A DNA stretch of 64,000 nucleotides from Plesiocystis pacifica SIR-1 (GTDB lineage: Bacteria > Myxococcota_A > Polyangia > Nannocystales > Nannocystaceae): positions 1-64,000 of the forward strand of contig NZ_ABCS01000053.1 of the NCBI RefSeq assembly GCF_000170895.1, in the 5' to 3' direction. This document shows, piece by piece, positions 31,818 through 41,806 of the stretch (positions within the stretch are counted from its first letter, which is position 1; each line of letters opens with the position of its first letter). Both the position numbers and the translations under genes were made by a program. Below the pieces are notes generated by a model that was not told the origin of the DNA, searched no databases, and saw nothing but the letters and a program-made list of their open reading frames with translations.

Positions 31818-32942
31818 TCAGCGCGCGTGCACCCGGAGGCGGCGGAGCCCGTCGGCGAGGGAGCGCGAGGTGGCGACGCCCTCGAGCTCGGCGCTCGAGC
31901 GGCTGAGCTCGCTCGCCATCTCCGGCCGAATCCCCGTCAGCGTCGCGTCGGCCCCGAGCAACCGCAGCGCGCGGACCATGGCGACCAAGCGTCCCAGCCC
32001 GTCGTCGCCCATGAGCTCGACGCCGGTGACGTCGAGGATGACGTGTCGAACGCCGCGCTGGTTGACGGCCTCGAGCAAGCGGCCGGTGATCATCTCGCCC
32101 TTGTCCGCGCCGAGGCTTCCGACGAGGGGGACCGCCAGGGTCCGGTCGCCGACGTCGAGGATCGGGGCCGAGAGCGCGAGGATCTCGGCCCGCTGGCGCT
32201 CGACGAGCTCGAGGGTCGCGTGCAGCTCGCGCGCGCGCTGCTCCGCCTCGACCCGCGCCGTGTCGTCCGAGAGCTCGATGAGCACCCCGAGCTCTCCGGA
32301 CACCGGGTCGCGCAGCCGCTCGGCCTCGACCACCTGCCAGCTCGGGCCCGCGCTGCTGTGCACGCGGGTCGACAGCCGCACGCTCTCCCCGGCCAGGGCC
32401 CGGCTCAGGATCGCCTCGCCCAGGCCGTCCTCGACGACGCAGCCGATCCAGCTCGAGCGCTCGCCGAGGCTGTGGATGGCCGCGGGGTTCATGGTCAGGA
32501 CCTCGCCGTCGGCGGCCGCGAACAACCGGGCGACCGACGAGTGGTCGGCGATGGTCAGGTTGCGGCGCGCCTTGTCCGAGAAGGCCCCCTCGCTCGGCAG
32601 CGCCTGGTTGAGCAGGCCCAGGCCGCCGTCGGCGAAGCGTATCGGGCGCAGGTCGAGGGCCAGGGTCACCGGCTCGCCCCGGGGGTAAAAGGTCCACTCG
32701 ATCTGCTGACGCTCGCCCTTGGCCGCGCGAGCGAACAGGCCGTCGAGCACGGTGTTCGCCCGGGCCGAGGTCGAGAAGTCCCGGGAGTTCAGCTCTTCGA
32801 GGCTCGGCGAGCGCCACAGGTCGAGGGCCGGCTGGTTCATCCACACGAAGCGGACGTCGCGGTCGATGGCCCAAACGGGCACGACGAGCTCGGCCAGCAC
32901 CGCCGCGATCCCCTCGTCGAACGTCCAGATCGCCGTTCCCAC
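31818..32942 (-). CDS. PAS-PAS-STAS regulatory protein (RsbR-like)
   Basis: A 374-residue cytoplasmic protein. Two PAS-like modules occupy about 10-120 (VPVWAIDRDVRFVWMNQPAL) and 125-245 (ADGEVLTMNPAAIH). A connecting helix leads to a C-terminal STAS domain (about 265-365) with APILDVGDRTLAVPLVGSL, VRHVILDVTGVELM and LTGIRPEMA, the RsbR pattern of stressosome-type proteins. At the place where RsbR has the phosphorylatable Thr (DT), this protein has DD, which may mimic the phosphorylated state. The GTG start follows TAGGAT by 6 nt. No RsbS or RsbT partner is in the window. Confidence 0.85.
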   Translation of the reverse strand: MGTAIWTFDEGIAAVLAELVVPVWAIDRDVRFVWMNQPALDLWRSPSLEELNSRDFSTSARANTVLDGLFARAAKGERQQIEWTFYPRGEPVTLALDLRPIRFADGGLGLLNQALPSEGAFSDKARRNLTIADHSSVARLFAAADGEVLTMNPAAIHSLGERSSWIGCVVEDGLGEAILSRALAGESVRLSTRVHSSAGPSWQVVEAERLRDPVSGELGVLIELSDDTARVEAEQRARELHATLELVERQRAEILALSAPILDVGDRTLAVPLVGSLGADKGEMITGRLLEAVNQRGVRHVILDVTGVELMGDDGLGRLVAMVRALRLLGADATLTGIRPEMASELSRSSAELEGVATSRSLADGLRRLRVHAR

Positions 32943-32948
32943 CGCGAC

Positions 32949-32954
32949 ATCCTA
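32949..32954 (-). promoter_or_regulatory. -10 hexamer TAGGAT for the STAS gene
   Basis: On the minus strand TAGGAT ends 6 nt before the GTG at 32942. Confidence 0.5.
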
Positions 32955-33033
32955 ACCCGGGGCCCCGCAGCCCGGTCGAAACCCGTTCTGGCGAGCCCCC
33001 CCGTCCGGTCCGGAGCCCCCCTCGGGCCGGTGA

Positions 33034-33039
33034 TACACC
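33034..33039 (+). promoter_or_regulatory. -10-like hexamer TACACC for glutathione reductase
   Basis: TACACC ends 6 nt before the GTG at 33046; overlapping GATACA is an alternative register. Confidence 0.35.
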
Positions 33040-33045
33040 TTGGGC

Positions 33046-34404
33046 GTGTCGGACTACGACTTCGATCTGTTCACCATCGGCGCGGGCTCGGGCGGCGTCG
33101 CGTCCAGCCGCCGCGCGGGCGAGTACGGGGCCAAGGTTGCGATCTGCGAGTACTCCCGCATCGGGGGCACCTGCGTCATGCGCGGCTGCGTCCCCAAGAA
33201 GCTCCTGGTCTACGGAGCGAGCTTCGCCGAGCACTTCGAGGACGCCGCGGGCTTTGGCTGGGAGGTCGCCGAGGCCAAGCTCGACTGGGCCAAGCTCGAG
33301 GCCGCCAAGGCCAACGAGCTCGACCGCCTCGAGCAGATCTACCGTCGGCTGCTGCGCGACTCCAAGGTCGAGCTCATCGAGGGCCGCGGGCGCATCGTCG
33401 GGCCCCACGCCGTCGAGGTCGACGGCAAGCGCTACACGGCCGAGCACATCCTCATCGCCACCGGCGGCTGGCCGAGCCTGCCCGAGATCCCGGGCATCGA
33501 GCACGCCATCACCTCCAACGAGGCCCTCGATCTCGCCGCGCTCCCCGAGCGGGTGACCATCGTCGGCGGCGGCTACATCGGGGTCGAGTTCGCCGGCATC
33601 TTCAACGCCGCCGGCGCGTCGGTGCGCGTGCTGTTGCGCGGCGACAACGTCCTGCGCGGCTTCGACACGGAGATCCGCGAGCGCCTCGCCCAGGAGATGG
33701 AGGGCCGGGGCGTCGACATCTGTACCGAGGTGCAGGTGCGCAGCATCGAGAAGAAGGCCGACGGGAGCCTGAGTCTGTTCCTCGACGACGACACCTTCCA
33801 TGACACGGATGTCGTGCTCTACGCGACGGGCCGGCTCCCGGCGAGCAAGGACCTCGGCCTCGAGGCCGTGGGCGTGGAGACCCGCGAGCGGGGCGCGATC
33901 GTCGTCGACGAAGCCAACCGCACCAGCGTGCCCAGCATCTACGCCGTCGGCGACGTCACCGACCGCATCAACCTGACGCCCATAGCCATCGCCGAGGGCC
34001 GGGCCCTGGCCGAGACCCTGTTCAACGACAACGCCCAGATCGTCGACCGCGACGACGTGCCCACGGCCGTATTCTCCCGCCCGCCCGTGGGTACGGTGGG
34101 CTTGACGGAGGAGCAGGCCCGCGCCCGCTTCGCGGCCGTGGACGTCTACGCTGCCCGCTTTCGGCCCATGAAAGCGACGATCTCGGGCCGCAACGAGCGA
34201 ATCACCATGAAGCTGGTCGTCGACCGAGACACGGACGTCGTGGTCGGCGCGCACATGGTGGGAGAGGACGCGCCCGAGATCATTCAGGGCGTCGCCATCG
34301 CGCTCAAGTGCAAAGCGACCAAGGCCCAATTCGACGCGACCGTGGGCATCCATCCGTCCGCGGCGGAAGAATTCGTGACCATGCGCTTTCCGGTCCAGGA
34401 CTGA
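33046..34404 (+). CDS. gor: Glutathione-disulfide reductase
   Basis: A 452-residue flavoprotein disulfide reductase: glutathione disulfide plus NADPH gives two glutathione. Visible are the FAD-binding GAGSGGVASSRRA, the redox-active GGTCVMRGCVPKK with its CxxxxC pair, the NADPH site GGGYIGVEFAGIF followed by arginines (LLRGDNVLRGF) that prefer NADPH, the second FAD motif YAVGDVTD, and the C-terminal HPSAAEEFVTMR with the active-site His and Glu. Length and motifs match bacterial glutathione reductases rather than trypanothione or mercuric reductases. GTG at 33046 is chosen over a TTG two codons earlier. It keeps the cytoplasmic thiol pool reduced. Confidence 0.95.
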   Translation: MSDYDFDLFTIGAGSGGVASSRRAGEYGAKVAICEYSRIGGTCVMRGCVPKKLLVYGASFAEHFEDAAGFGWEVAEAKLDWAKLEAAKANELDRLEQIYRRLLRDSKVELIEGRGRIVGPHAVEVDGKRYTAEHILIATGGWPSLPEIPGIEHAITSNEALDLAALPERVTIVGGGYIGVEFAGIFNAAGASVRVLLRGDNVLRGFDTEIRERLAQEMEGRGVDICTEVQVRSIEKKADGSLSLFLDDDTFHDTDVVLYATGRLPASKDLGLEAVGVETRERGAIVVDEANRTSVPSIYAVGDVTDRINLTPIAIAEGRALAETLFNDNAQIVDRDDVPTAVFSRPPVGTVGLTEEQARARFAAVDVYAARFRPMKATISGRNERITMKLVVDRDTDVVVGAHMVGEDAPEIIQGVAIALKCKATKAQFDATVGIHPSAAEEFVTMRFPVQD

Positions 34405-34610
34405 CCGCGATTGACGCTGGCGCGGAGCCGAGCGCGAACCATTGCAATTTGCAACGAAGGGCTCAGCGAGGCCGGGATGAGTCCGGTTCGCTGGGCCTCA
34501 TGCACTAGCGCCATGCCAAAACTGGCCAGCGCCGACCAAACGACGCAAACTGTGGGTGTCGCGGCTCCTTCCCCTACGCCGAGCTCGCGCACCATGTCTG
34601 CCTGTCTGCC

Positions 34611-34616
34611 TACCCT
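34611..34616 (+). promoter_or_regulatory. -10 hexamer TACCCT for the IgGFc-binding-like lipoprotein
   Basis: TACCCT ends 12 nt before the ATG at 34629. Upstream, 34405-34628 holds no gene; TTGCAA occurs twice in a row at 34442-34454 and might be a binding site. Confidence 0.4.
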
Positions 34617-34628
34617 TGGACCATCACC

Positions 34629-36389
<1,761 letters not shown>

Positions 36390-36392
<3 letters not shown>

Positions 36393-36410
36393 GCCGCTAG
36401 CAAGCGCTCA
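36390..36410. terminator. Short hairpin containing both convergent stop codons
   Basis: TGAGC at 36390-36394 and GCTCA at 36406-36410 are complementary; each begins (on its own strand) with the TGA of one of the two convergent genes. No T-run follows. Confidence 0.35.
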
Positions 36411-38267
36411 CGGGGGCGCGCACGCCCCCACGCCGACCTCGCCCTCGCCCCGCTCGAGCGCGAGGTCGTCGAGCATCAAGGCGGCGCCAGCAGATCCCGG
36501 GCTCACGCGCAGCTCGACGCGGGTCAGGGCGCCCAGGTCGAGGTCGGGCTCGACCTCGCAAAAGCGCGCCAAGTCCACGCGCAGCGGCCGGAGGGCGCCG
36601 AGGGCGTGGCACTCGGGCGTGGTCCAGTTGCCGAAGGTCTCGGGCACGAAGCGGTCCGGGGCCTCGACGCGGCCGGCATCGCCGAGGCTGTCGAGGGGCA
36701 CCACCGCCGCGCTCGCGCCGTCGGACAGGGCCAGCGCGAGGGCGCCGAGCTCCGCAGCCTCCGGCCGAGGGCCGCAATTCTCCGGGTCGTCGAAGGCCCA
36801 GCCCAGGCGCAGGCTCAGGGCCGCGTAGTCGCCCACGTCGGCGACCGCTGGCGGCAGCTCGAAGGCCAGCGTCGCCTCCCCCTCTCCGGCGGACCCGCTC
36901 GCGTCCACGGACAGCCCCGCGCTGCGGTGCGCCCCCGACCACGGGGCGTCGAGCTCGGCGAGCGGCCCCAGGGTCAGCGCCGCCGGCTCGAGCCCGTCCA
37001 CGAGCACCGCCCCGCCGACGCTCGAGGGCTCGAGGCTCGGCGCCTCGAAGTCGTGGACGAGCAAGCGCCCGCCCCCGCCGTCGCCCAGACCCGCGAACAC
37101 CTCCGCGGGGACCGAGGCGGGCACGGCCTGGCCCGCGAAGTAGGGTCGGTAGCCCTCGAGCCCGAGCAGGCGCCACAACACGAAGCCCCCGACGTAAGCC
37201 CGCGCGGCGGCCCAGTGCGCCTCGGCGTCGAGGCTGGCCTCGAGCTCGCCCGTGCCCGCGAACAGCAGGCCCTGGTTGAAGCGCTGATGGGTCGCGCCGT
37301 GGATCCACACCTGACCCCGGACCATCGCCGGATCGCTCTCCTCGAACCAGCCCAGCGCCGCCCCGCCCGTGTCCGGGTCGCGGGAGCCCTGCACGGCGAG
37401 GTAGGCCGGCGCGTCGCTGGCCGTGAGCGCCGGGCTGCCCTCGCTGTTGGTGCTCCCGTAGGCCGTCGGGGCCAGGGCGACGACGGCCTCGAGCTCGAGC
37501 CCCTCGAGGCCCGGCAAGGGTAGCCCGCCCTCGGCCAGGGCCCGCGCGACGAGGCTGACCGCCGCGCCGCCGCGGCTGTGGCCCACGAGGGCGTGGCGCG
37601 GGCTCAGCAGCCCGGCGTCGGCCCAGGTCTCGCGCAGGCAGTTCGAGAACGCCAGCGCGCGGTTGGCCCGGAAGGTCGCGCCCTCCCCCGCCGTGCCGTC
37701 GAAGGCCGCCGCGACGACCCCGTTGGCCGCGAGGTGCTCGAGCAGGTCGTAGTAGTCGGCGAAGTCCTGGCTCGCCCCGTGGACCAGCAGGGCCACCGGC
37801 GCGGCGCCCTCGGCCCAGGTCTCCGGGGGCGGCCAGGCGCCGTCTAGGTCGGCCGCGGGGCGCACGAGCACGCCCTCGAAGGTCGCCCCGCTGCCCGGGT
37901 CCACGCAGGCGTCGAAGGCCTCGACGACGACGGCCTGAACGCGCTGGTCGCAGCCTGGATCGGGCTCGGGGCCCGGGCAGCTGCGCGCGCGCACGGGGTG
38001 GACTCCGGGACCCGGCGTGGCGCAGGTCCGGCCGCGGGCGCCCGGATCGCACGCGCACACGCTCGGACCCTCGGGCTGGGCCTCGCACACGCCGTGGCCA
38101 AAGCAGCACTCGAGCTCGCCCTCGACCTCCCGACACGCGCACAGCGAGCCCGCGTCGTCTCCGGTCTCGGTCTCGGCTTCAGCCCTCCCTGCGTCGTCCG
38201 AGCCTCCCCCGCAGGCCGAGAGCGCGAGCGCCAGGCTGCACGCGCGCAGCCACCTCGGCGAGGACAT
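36408..38267 (-). CDS. Alpha/beta hydrolase lipoprotein with EGF-like module
   Basis: A 619-residue exported hydrolase. The signal ends LSAC, followed by a short acidic linker and an EGF-like Cys-rich module (about 42-85: CACREVEGELECC, CEAQPEG, CACDPGARGRTC). The alpha/beta hydrolase core (about 110-370) shows VALLVHGASQDF for the oxyanion region, the nucleophile elbow GHSRGG, and a likely catalytic His in IHGATHQRFNQG, giving an esterase, lipase or chlorophyllase-like enzyme. A C-terminal beta-rich region of about 220 residues may bind a surface. The substrate is unknown. A TAGCAT -10 hexamer lies 6 nt before the ATG. Confidence 0.87.
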   Translation of the reverse strand: MSSPRWLRACSLALALSACGGGSDDAGRAEAETETGDDAGSLCACREVEGELECCFGHGVCEAQPEGPSVCACDPGARGRTCATPGPGVHPVRARSCPGPEPDPGCDQRVQAVVVEAFDACVDPGSGATFEGVLVRPAADLDGAWPPPETWAEGAAPVALLVHGASQDFADYYDLLEHLAANGVVAAAFDGTAGEGATFRANRALAFSNCLRETWADAGLLSPRHALVGHSRGGAAVSLVARALAEGGLPLPGLEGLELEAVVALAPTAYGSTNSEGSPALTASDAPAYLAVQGSRDPDTGGAALGWFEESDPAMVRGQVWIHGATHQRFNQGLLFAGTGELEASLDAEAHWAAARAYVGGFVLWRLLGLEGYRPYFAGQAVPASVPAEVFAGLGDGGGGRLLVHDFEAPSLEPSSVGGAVLVDGLEPAALTLGPLAELDAPWSGAHRSAGLSVDASGSAGEGEATLAFELPPAVADVGDYAALSLRLGWAFDDPENCGPRPEAAELGALALALSDGASAAVVPLDSLGDAGRVEAPDRFVPETFGNWTTPECHALGALRPLRVDLARFCEVEPDLDLGALTRVELRVSPGSAGAALMLDDLALERGEGEVGVGACAPP

Positions 38268-38273
38268 CGCGTC

Positions 38274-38279
38274 ATGCTA
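38274..38279 (-). promoter_or_regulatory. -10 hexamer TAGCAT for the hydrolase gene
   Basis: On the minus strand TAGCAT ends 6 nt before the ATG at 38267. Confidence 0.5.
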
Positions 38280-38508
38280 GCAGCCCGACCCCGGGGTCGG
38301 CCCCAGCCCCTCCACGGACCGTCACCGAAGACCGATCCGCCACGACTCGGTCCCCGGCGATCGCCCCATCCACCACACCGATCTTCGGGTGACGCCGACC
38401 CAACCCAGGGCTTGGTCGACCGTTCGGCCGTGGCCATTTTCGGTTCCGATCGGTGACCAACGGTGACGGCCAGTTCGAGCCCCACCCCGCCGAACAGTCC
38501 CCCCGCCA

Positions 38509-38529
38509 AGTGGCTGAATTCGCCACTTT
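38509..38529. promoter_or_regulatory. Operator-like palindrome before the small gene at 38650
   Basis: AAGTGGC and GCCACTT are perfect 7-bp arms around TGAATTC. The gene-free stretch 38268-38649 also holds repeated GACCGATCC or CCGATC words (for example 38328-38336 and 38531-38539), partly inverted, which may be binding sites. Confidence 0.35.
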
Positions 38530-38649
38530 AGGACCGATCCAAGGGTCAGCGCATTGGTTCGGTGTGGAGACGCGGCGGTGCCCCTGGCGTCCCTGACGGT
38601 CAGGGGGGTCAGGTCGCATCTTGTAAGGGCAACGGAGACACCGCCCCGC

Positions 38650-38991
38650 ATGAACGCCACCGTCCAGACCCCCGCCGCGCCCCCCCTCAGCGCCCCCACC
38701 TTCCCCGCCTCCCCCACCTCGGAGCCGGTCGCGGAGGCCCTCTCGGAGCTCGTCTCCGAGGTCGTCAAGGGCGCGGTCCAGGAGGTCGTCCCCGAGGTCG
38801 TCAGCGACGTCGCCGCGTGGGTCTGGCCCCGGCGCAAGCTGCTGTGGAGCGAGGTCTACGGCGCGGTCAGCCGCAGCTTCTCGACCACCCCCGCGCCCGC
38901 GCCCGCGCCCGTCCCCTCGCCCAAGCTCGCCCGCCGCGGCGCGGTCCGTCCGTCTCGCCCGCTGCGCTGGAACCCCGGCGTGCTCAACTAG
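38650..38991 (+). CDS. Small Ala/Pro-rich protein with a helical core
   Basis: A 113-residue protein not recognised as any family. MNATVQTPAAPPLSAP is Ala/Pro-rich; residues about 27-55 (EALSELVSEVVKGAVQEVVPEVVSDVAAWV) would form one amphipathic helix with Val/Leu on one face; then WPRRKLLWSEVYGAVSRSF and a second Pro/Ala tract. It ends RPLRWNPGVLN. The ATG at 38650 is chosen because the reading upstream looks non-coding; a GGAG stands rather far ahead of it. A hairpin (38999-39014) follows. It could be a small membrane-surface-binding or scaffold protein, but this is a guess. Confidence 0.6.
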   Translation: MNATVQTPAAPPLSAPTFPASPTSEPVAEALSELVSEVVKGAVQEVVPEVVSDVAAWVWPRRKLLWSEVYGAVSRSFSTTPAPAPAPVPSPKLARRGAVRPSRPLRWNPGVLN

Positions 38992-38998
38992 CGTTGAT

Positions 38999-39014
38999 GG
39001 GGCTTCGCAGCCCC
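38999..39014. terminator. Hairpin between convergent genes
   Basis: GGGGCT-TCGC-AGCCCC forms a 6-bp stem between the stop at 38991 and the opposing stop at 39026. The run after it is C/T-rich rather than pure T. Confidence 0.5.
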
Positions 39015-39025
39015 CTTCCCCGAGC

Positions 39026-40030
39026 TCAGCGGTAGCCGCCCAGAGAGGCCATCGGCCGCGGGCGCACCTGCAGCGGAATCGTCTCTTCCAGGTCCGGCCA
39101 CTGGTCGATGTCGCAGTCGAGCACGACCTTCCACACCAGATCGTTGTCGACGGCGTCGAAGCTAAAGCCCACGAGCTCGGGGTTCGGCAGCTCGAACACG
39201 AACTCGTGGTGCTGCTGGCCCGCAGCGTTGACGACCAGCGGGCGCGCGTCGCTGTGTCGGGTCTCTCGGTAGGTGGTCGCGTCCGTGCCCGAGCCGCGGA
39301 TCACCACCTCCTCGACCTCGAGCTTGGCGGTGACCATGTTCATCGTCCGCCGGGTCCGGTATTGCACCGAGACCGTCAGCTGGTTGGCCTCAAAGTGGCG
39401 GACCGAGGCCTCGAACTTGGAGAAGGCCGACTTGGCGACGCGCTGCTTGACCACCACCCAGGTGATGCCGCCCAGGATGCCCCACCAAAACAGCGAGAAC
39501 AGGGCCATGAACGGGTTCCCCTCGGTGATCGCGGCGCCCAGCGGGATGAGGCCCGCGAGGGCCATGAAGCCGAGGATGATGAGCCCGAAGGCCTGAGCGC
39601 AGCCGCTGGCCTGGGTGTCCGCGCTGCCCTGGGACACGTCGAAGAGCGAGCCGGGGGGCAGCTGCACGCGCAGGTCTTGGCGGGCCTCGGGGTCGAGGGC
39701 CCAGGGCACGTCGGCGGTGGTCGTCAGGTACCAGTCCACGTTGAGCAGCTCGCCGTGGTAGGTCAGCGGCGACGCCGGGCAGGGCAGGTCGAAGGGGTAG
39801 CGGTAGCTCCCGGGGAACCAGGTCCCGGAGAACAGGTTGATCTTGGCCGCGTCCGCGCTGGCGCGGTTGCCCTTGCCGTGGGTCGACCACCCGAGGGTCA
39901 GCGGCAGCGCCTTGCACTTGGTCTCGGCGTCGACCTCGACGAGCACCGCCCCGGTGATGCGCTCCCCCGGCATGAAGCGCCGCTCGGGGCGATCAATCTC
40001 GACGCGGAGGTCACACTTGGCCTTGAACAT
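39026..40030 (-). CDS. Arrestin-like protein with an inserted membrane hairpin, paralog B
   Basis: A 334-residue protein. ATG at 40030 (MFKAKCDLRVEID) is chosen because GAGGAG lies 8 nt upstream. Residues 1-150 look like an arrestin-type N-lobe (FMPGERITGAVLVEVDAE, GSYRYPFDLPCP, LLNVDWYLTTTADVPWALDP). Two membrane helices follow (about 165-220: FGLIILGFMALAGLIPLGAA and ALFSLFWWGILGGITWVVV). The C-lobe contains KLEVEEVVIRGSGTD and ends PLQVRPRPMASLGGYR. It is about 35 bp downstream of a close paralog, a tandem duplication, and shares an operon with an AAA-type ATPase. It probably holds a protein partner at the membrane. Confidence 0.75.
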   Translation of the reverse strand: MFKAKCDLRVEIDRPERRFMPGERITGAVLVEVDAETKCKALPLTLGWSTHGKGNRASADAAKINLFSGTWFPGSYRYPFDLPCPASPLTYHGELLNVDWYLTTTADVPWALDPEARQDLRVQLPPGSLFDVSQGSADTQASGCAQAFGLIILGFMALAGLIPLGAAITEGNPFMALFSLFWWGILGGITWVVVKQRVAKSAFSKFEASVRHFEANQLTVSVQYRTRRTMNMVTAKLEVEEVVIRGSGTDATTYRETRHSDARPLVVNAAGQQHHEFVFELPNPELVGFSFDAVDNDLVWKVVLDCDIDQWPDLEETIPLQVRPRPMASLGGYR

Positions 40031-40065
40031 GGTCATCGCTCCTCGAAAAAGTCTGAGGCTCACGC

Positions 40066-41073
40066 TCAGCGGTAGCCGCCGAGCGAGGCCACGGGCCGCG
40101 GACGCACCTGCAGCGGGATCGTCTCCTCCAGGTCCGGCCACTGCTCGATGTCGCAGTCGAGCACGACCTTCCACACCAGGTCGTTGTCGCTGGCCCCAAA
40201 GCTGAAGCCCACGAGGGCCGGATCGGGCAGCTGGAAGGCGAACTGGTGGTGCTGCTGGCCGGTGGCGTTGACCATCACCGGCCGCGGGTCGCTGTAGCGG
40301 AGCTCGCGGTGCGTGGTCCGGTTCGTGCCCGCGCCGTGGACCACCACCTCTTCGACCTCGAGCTTGGCGGTGATCATGTTCACCCGCTTTTGCGTCCGGT
40401 AGTGGACCGAGACCGCCAGGTGAGCCGCGCTGGTCCGCTGAACCTGGGCGTCAAAGCTGGAGAACACCGACTTGGCGACGCGCGGCTTGATCACCGACCA
40501 CGCGATGACCCCGAGCACGCCCCACCACAGCAGCGAGAACACGATCATCAGGGGGCTGAAGGTCGCGAGCGCGGCGCCCAGGGGGATCAGGCCGATCAGC
40601 CCCAACATGCACATGACGATCACCCCGATCACCTTGCCCGCGGCGCTGTTCTCGACGTGCTCGGACTCGCCCTGGACCAGGTCGAAGGGCGAGCCCTGAG
40701 CCGGCAGCACCCACAGGTCCTGGCGCGCCTTGGGGTCGAGGGCCCAGGGCACGTCGGCGCTGGTCGTCAGGTACCAGTCCACGTTGAGCAGCTTGCCGTG
40801 GTAGGTCAGCGGCGACACCGGGCAGGGCAAGTTGAAGGGGTAGCGGTAGGTCCCGGGGGACCAGGTCCCGGAGAACAAGTTGTAGCGCGCCACCTGCTTG
40901 CCGTTGCGGTTGCCCTTGCCGTGGGTCGACCACCCGAGGGTCAGCGGCAGCGCCTTGCATTGGGTCTCGGCGTCGACCGAGACGACCACCGCCCCGGTGA
41001 TGGGCTCGCCCGGCGCAAAGCGCCGCACGGTGCGATCGAACTCGATGTGGATGTCACACTTGGGCTTCAACAC
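40066..41073 (-). CDS. Arrestin-like protein with an inserted membrane hairpin, paralog A
   Basis: A 335-residue paralog of the next gene, alignable along its length: KCDIHIEFDRTVRRFAPGEPITG, LPLTLGWSTHGKGNR, GTYRYPFNLPCPVSP and the identical-type ending PLQVRPRPVASLGGYR. The mid-chain has two membrane helices (VIGVIVMCMLGLIGLIPLGAA and MIVFSLLWWGVLGVIAWSVI). The GTG at 41073 aligns with the start of the paralog and lies inside the 3' end of the ATPase gene (20-bp overlap), implying translational coupling. The arrestin assignment rests on the strand pattern and the short YPF motif; it is an inference. Confidence 0.75.
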   Translation of the reverse strand: MLKPKCDIHIEFDRTVRRFAPGEPITGAVVVSVDAETQCKALPLTLGWSTHGKGNRNGKQVARYNLFSGTWSPGTYRYPFNLPCPVSPLTYHGKLLNVDWYLTTSADVPWALDPKARQDLWVLPAQGSPFDLVQGESEHVENSAAGKVIGVIVMCMLGLIGLIPLGAALATFSPLMIVFSLLWWGVLGVIAWSVIKPRVAKSVFSSFDAQVQRTSAAHLAVSVHYRTQKRVNMITAKLEVEEVVVHGAGTNRTTHRELRYSDPRPVMVNATGQQHHQFAFQLPDPALVGFSFGASDNDLVWKVVLDCDIEQWPDLEETIPLQVRPRPVASLGGYR

Positions 41074-41785
41074 GTTCACCTGGTTTTCGGTCGTGCTCTC
41101 GGTCGGCTTCTCGGTCTCGGAGGGTCTCGAGGTGGTCGTAGAGGGCCCCCTGGATGCTGCGCAGGTCATCGCCAAAGCGCGCGTGCATCCGGGCCAGGAG
41201 GGGGTCGTCGGCCAGGCTCGGGCGCAGGGTCTCGAGGGACGCGCCTGGGCGCGCGGCCCAGCGCAAGCGCCGGTCGACGATGGTCCGCAAGTTCGCCTCG
41301 CTCAGCCCCTCGATGACGGACTCGACCACGGTGTAGCCCGCGGCCTCGAGCTCGGGGCGCAGGTCCTCGTGGCTGGTCAGGGCCAGGGCGCCCATCGAGC
41401 GCTCCGGGCCGCGGCGCGCCCCCGCCCGGATCACCTGCCGATACAAGCGTCGGCGCAGGCGCGGCGCGAGGCGCTGGGCCTCATCGAGGAAGCACACCGG
41501 GGCGGCGGGGACGTGGGTGCGCGGCGAGGCCTCCGGACCCAGGTAGGTGAAGGGCGCCTCGGGGAAGCGGGTATGGAGGGCGCGCAGGTGCGTGCTCTTG
41601 CCCCGCCCCATGTGCCCGCGGAACACCACCGCCAGCCTGGAGGTGCGCAGCTGGGTGGCGACGGCGTCGAGGTCGAGGCGCGGCACGATCAGCTCGGACC
41701 AGCGCTCGGCCTCGACGGTGCCGAAGGGGTTCCAAAACAGCCCCAGCTCTTCGTAGCCACGCCGCCGCGTTCGCGCATCGGCCAT
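41054..41785 (-). CDS. AAA-type ATPase (ExeA/TniB-like)
   Basis: A 243-residue P-loop ATPase. The N-terminus YEELGLFWNPFG resembles the start of ExeA/GspA and TniB-type ATPases. Walker A is FRGHMGRGKSTHL, Walker B is VCFLDEAQRL, and a sensor-like LTSHEDL follows (about residue 140). No transposase, integrase or type II secretion gene is near, so a transposition or secretion role is not supported. It leads an operon whose other members are two arrestin-like membrane proteins, the first overlapping it by 20 bp. A GATATT/TATTCG element lies close before the ATG. It may remodel or load the arrestin-like proteins. Confidence 0.8.
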   Translation of the reverse strand: MADARTRRRGYEELGLFWNPFGTVEAERWSELIVPRLDLDAVATQLRTSRLAVVFRGHMGRGKSTHLRALHTRFPEAPFTYLGPEASPRTHVPAAPVCFLDEAQRLAPRLRRRLYRQVIRAGARRGPERSMGALALTSHEDLRPELEAAGYTVVESVIEGLSEANLRTIVDRRLRWAARPGASLETLRPSLADDPLLARMHARFGDDLRSIQGALYDHLETLRDREADREHDRKPGERVEAQV

Positions 41786-41806
41786 GGACCACGAATATCA
41801 CGAAAG

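Noticed and set aside
34405..34628. Possible tRNA or small RNA in the gap after glutathione reductase
   Set aside because: I found no cloverleaf, no TTCGAATCC-type arm and no terminator; only a TTGCAA repeat.
41054..41785. Transposition ATPase (TniB) or secretion ATPase (ExeA)
   Set aside because: No transposase, integrase, terminal repeats or secretion genes are nearby; the partners are arrestin-like membrane proteins.
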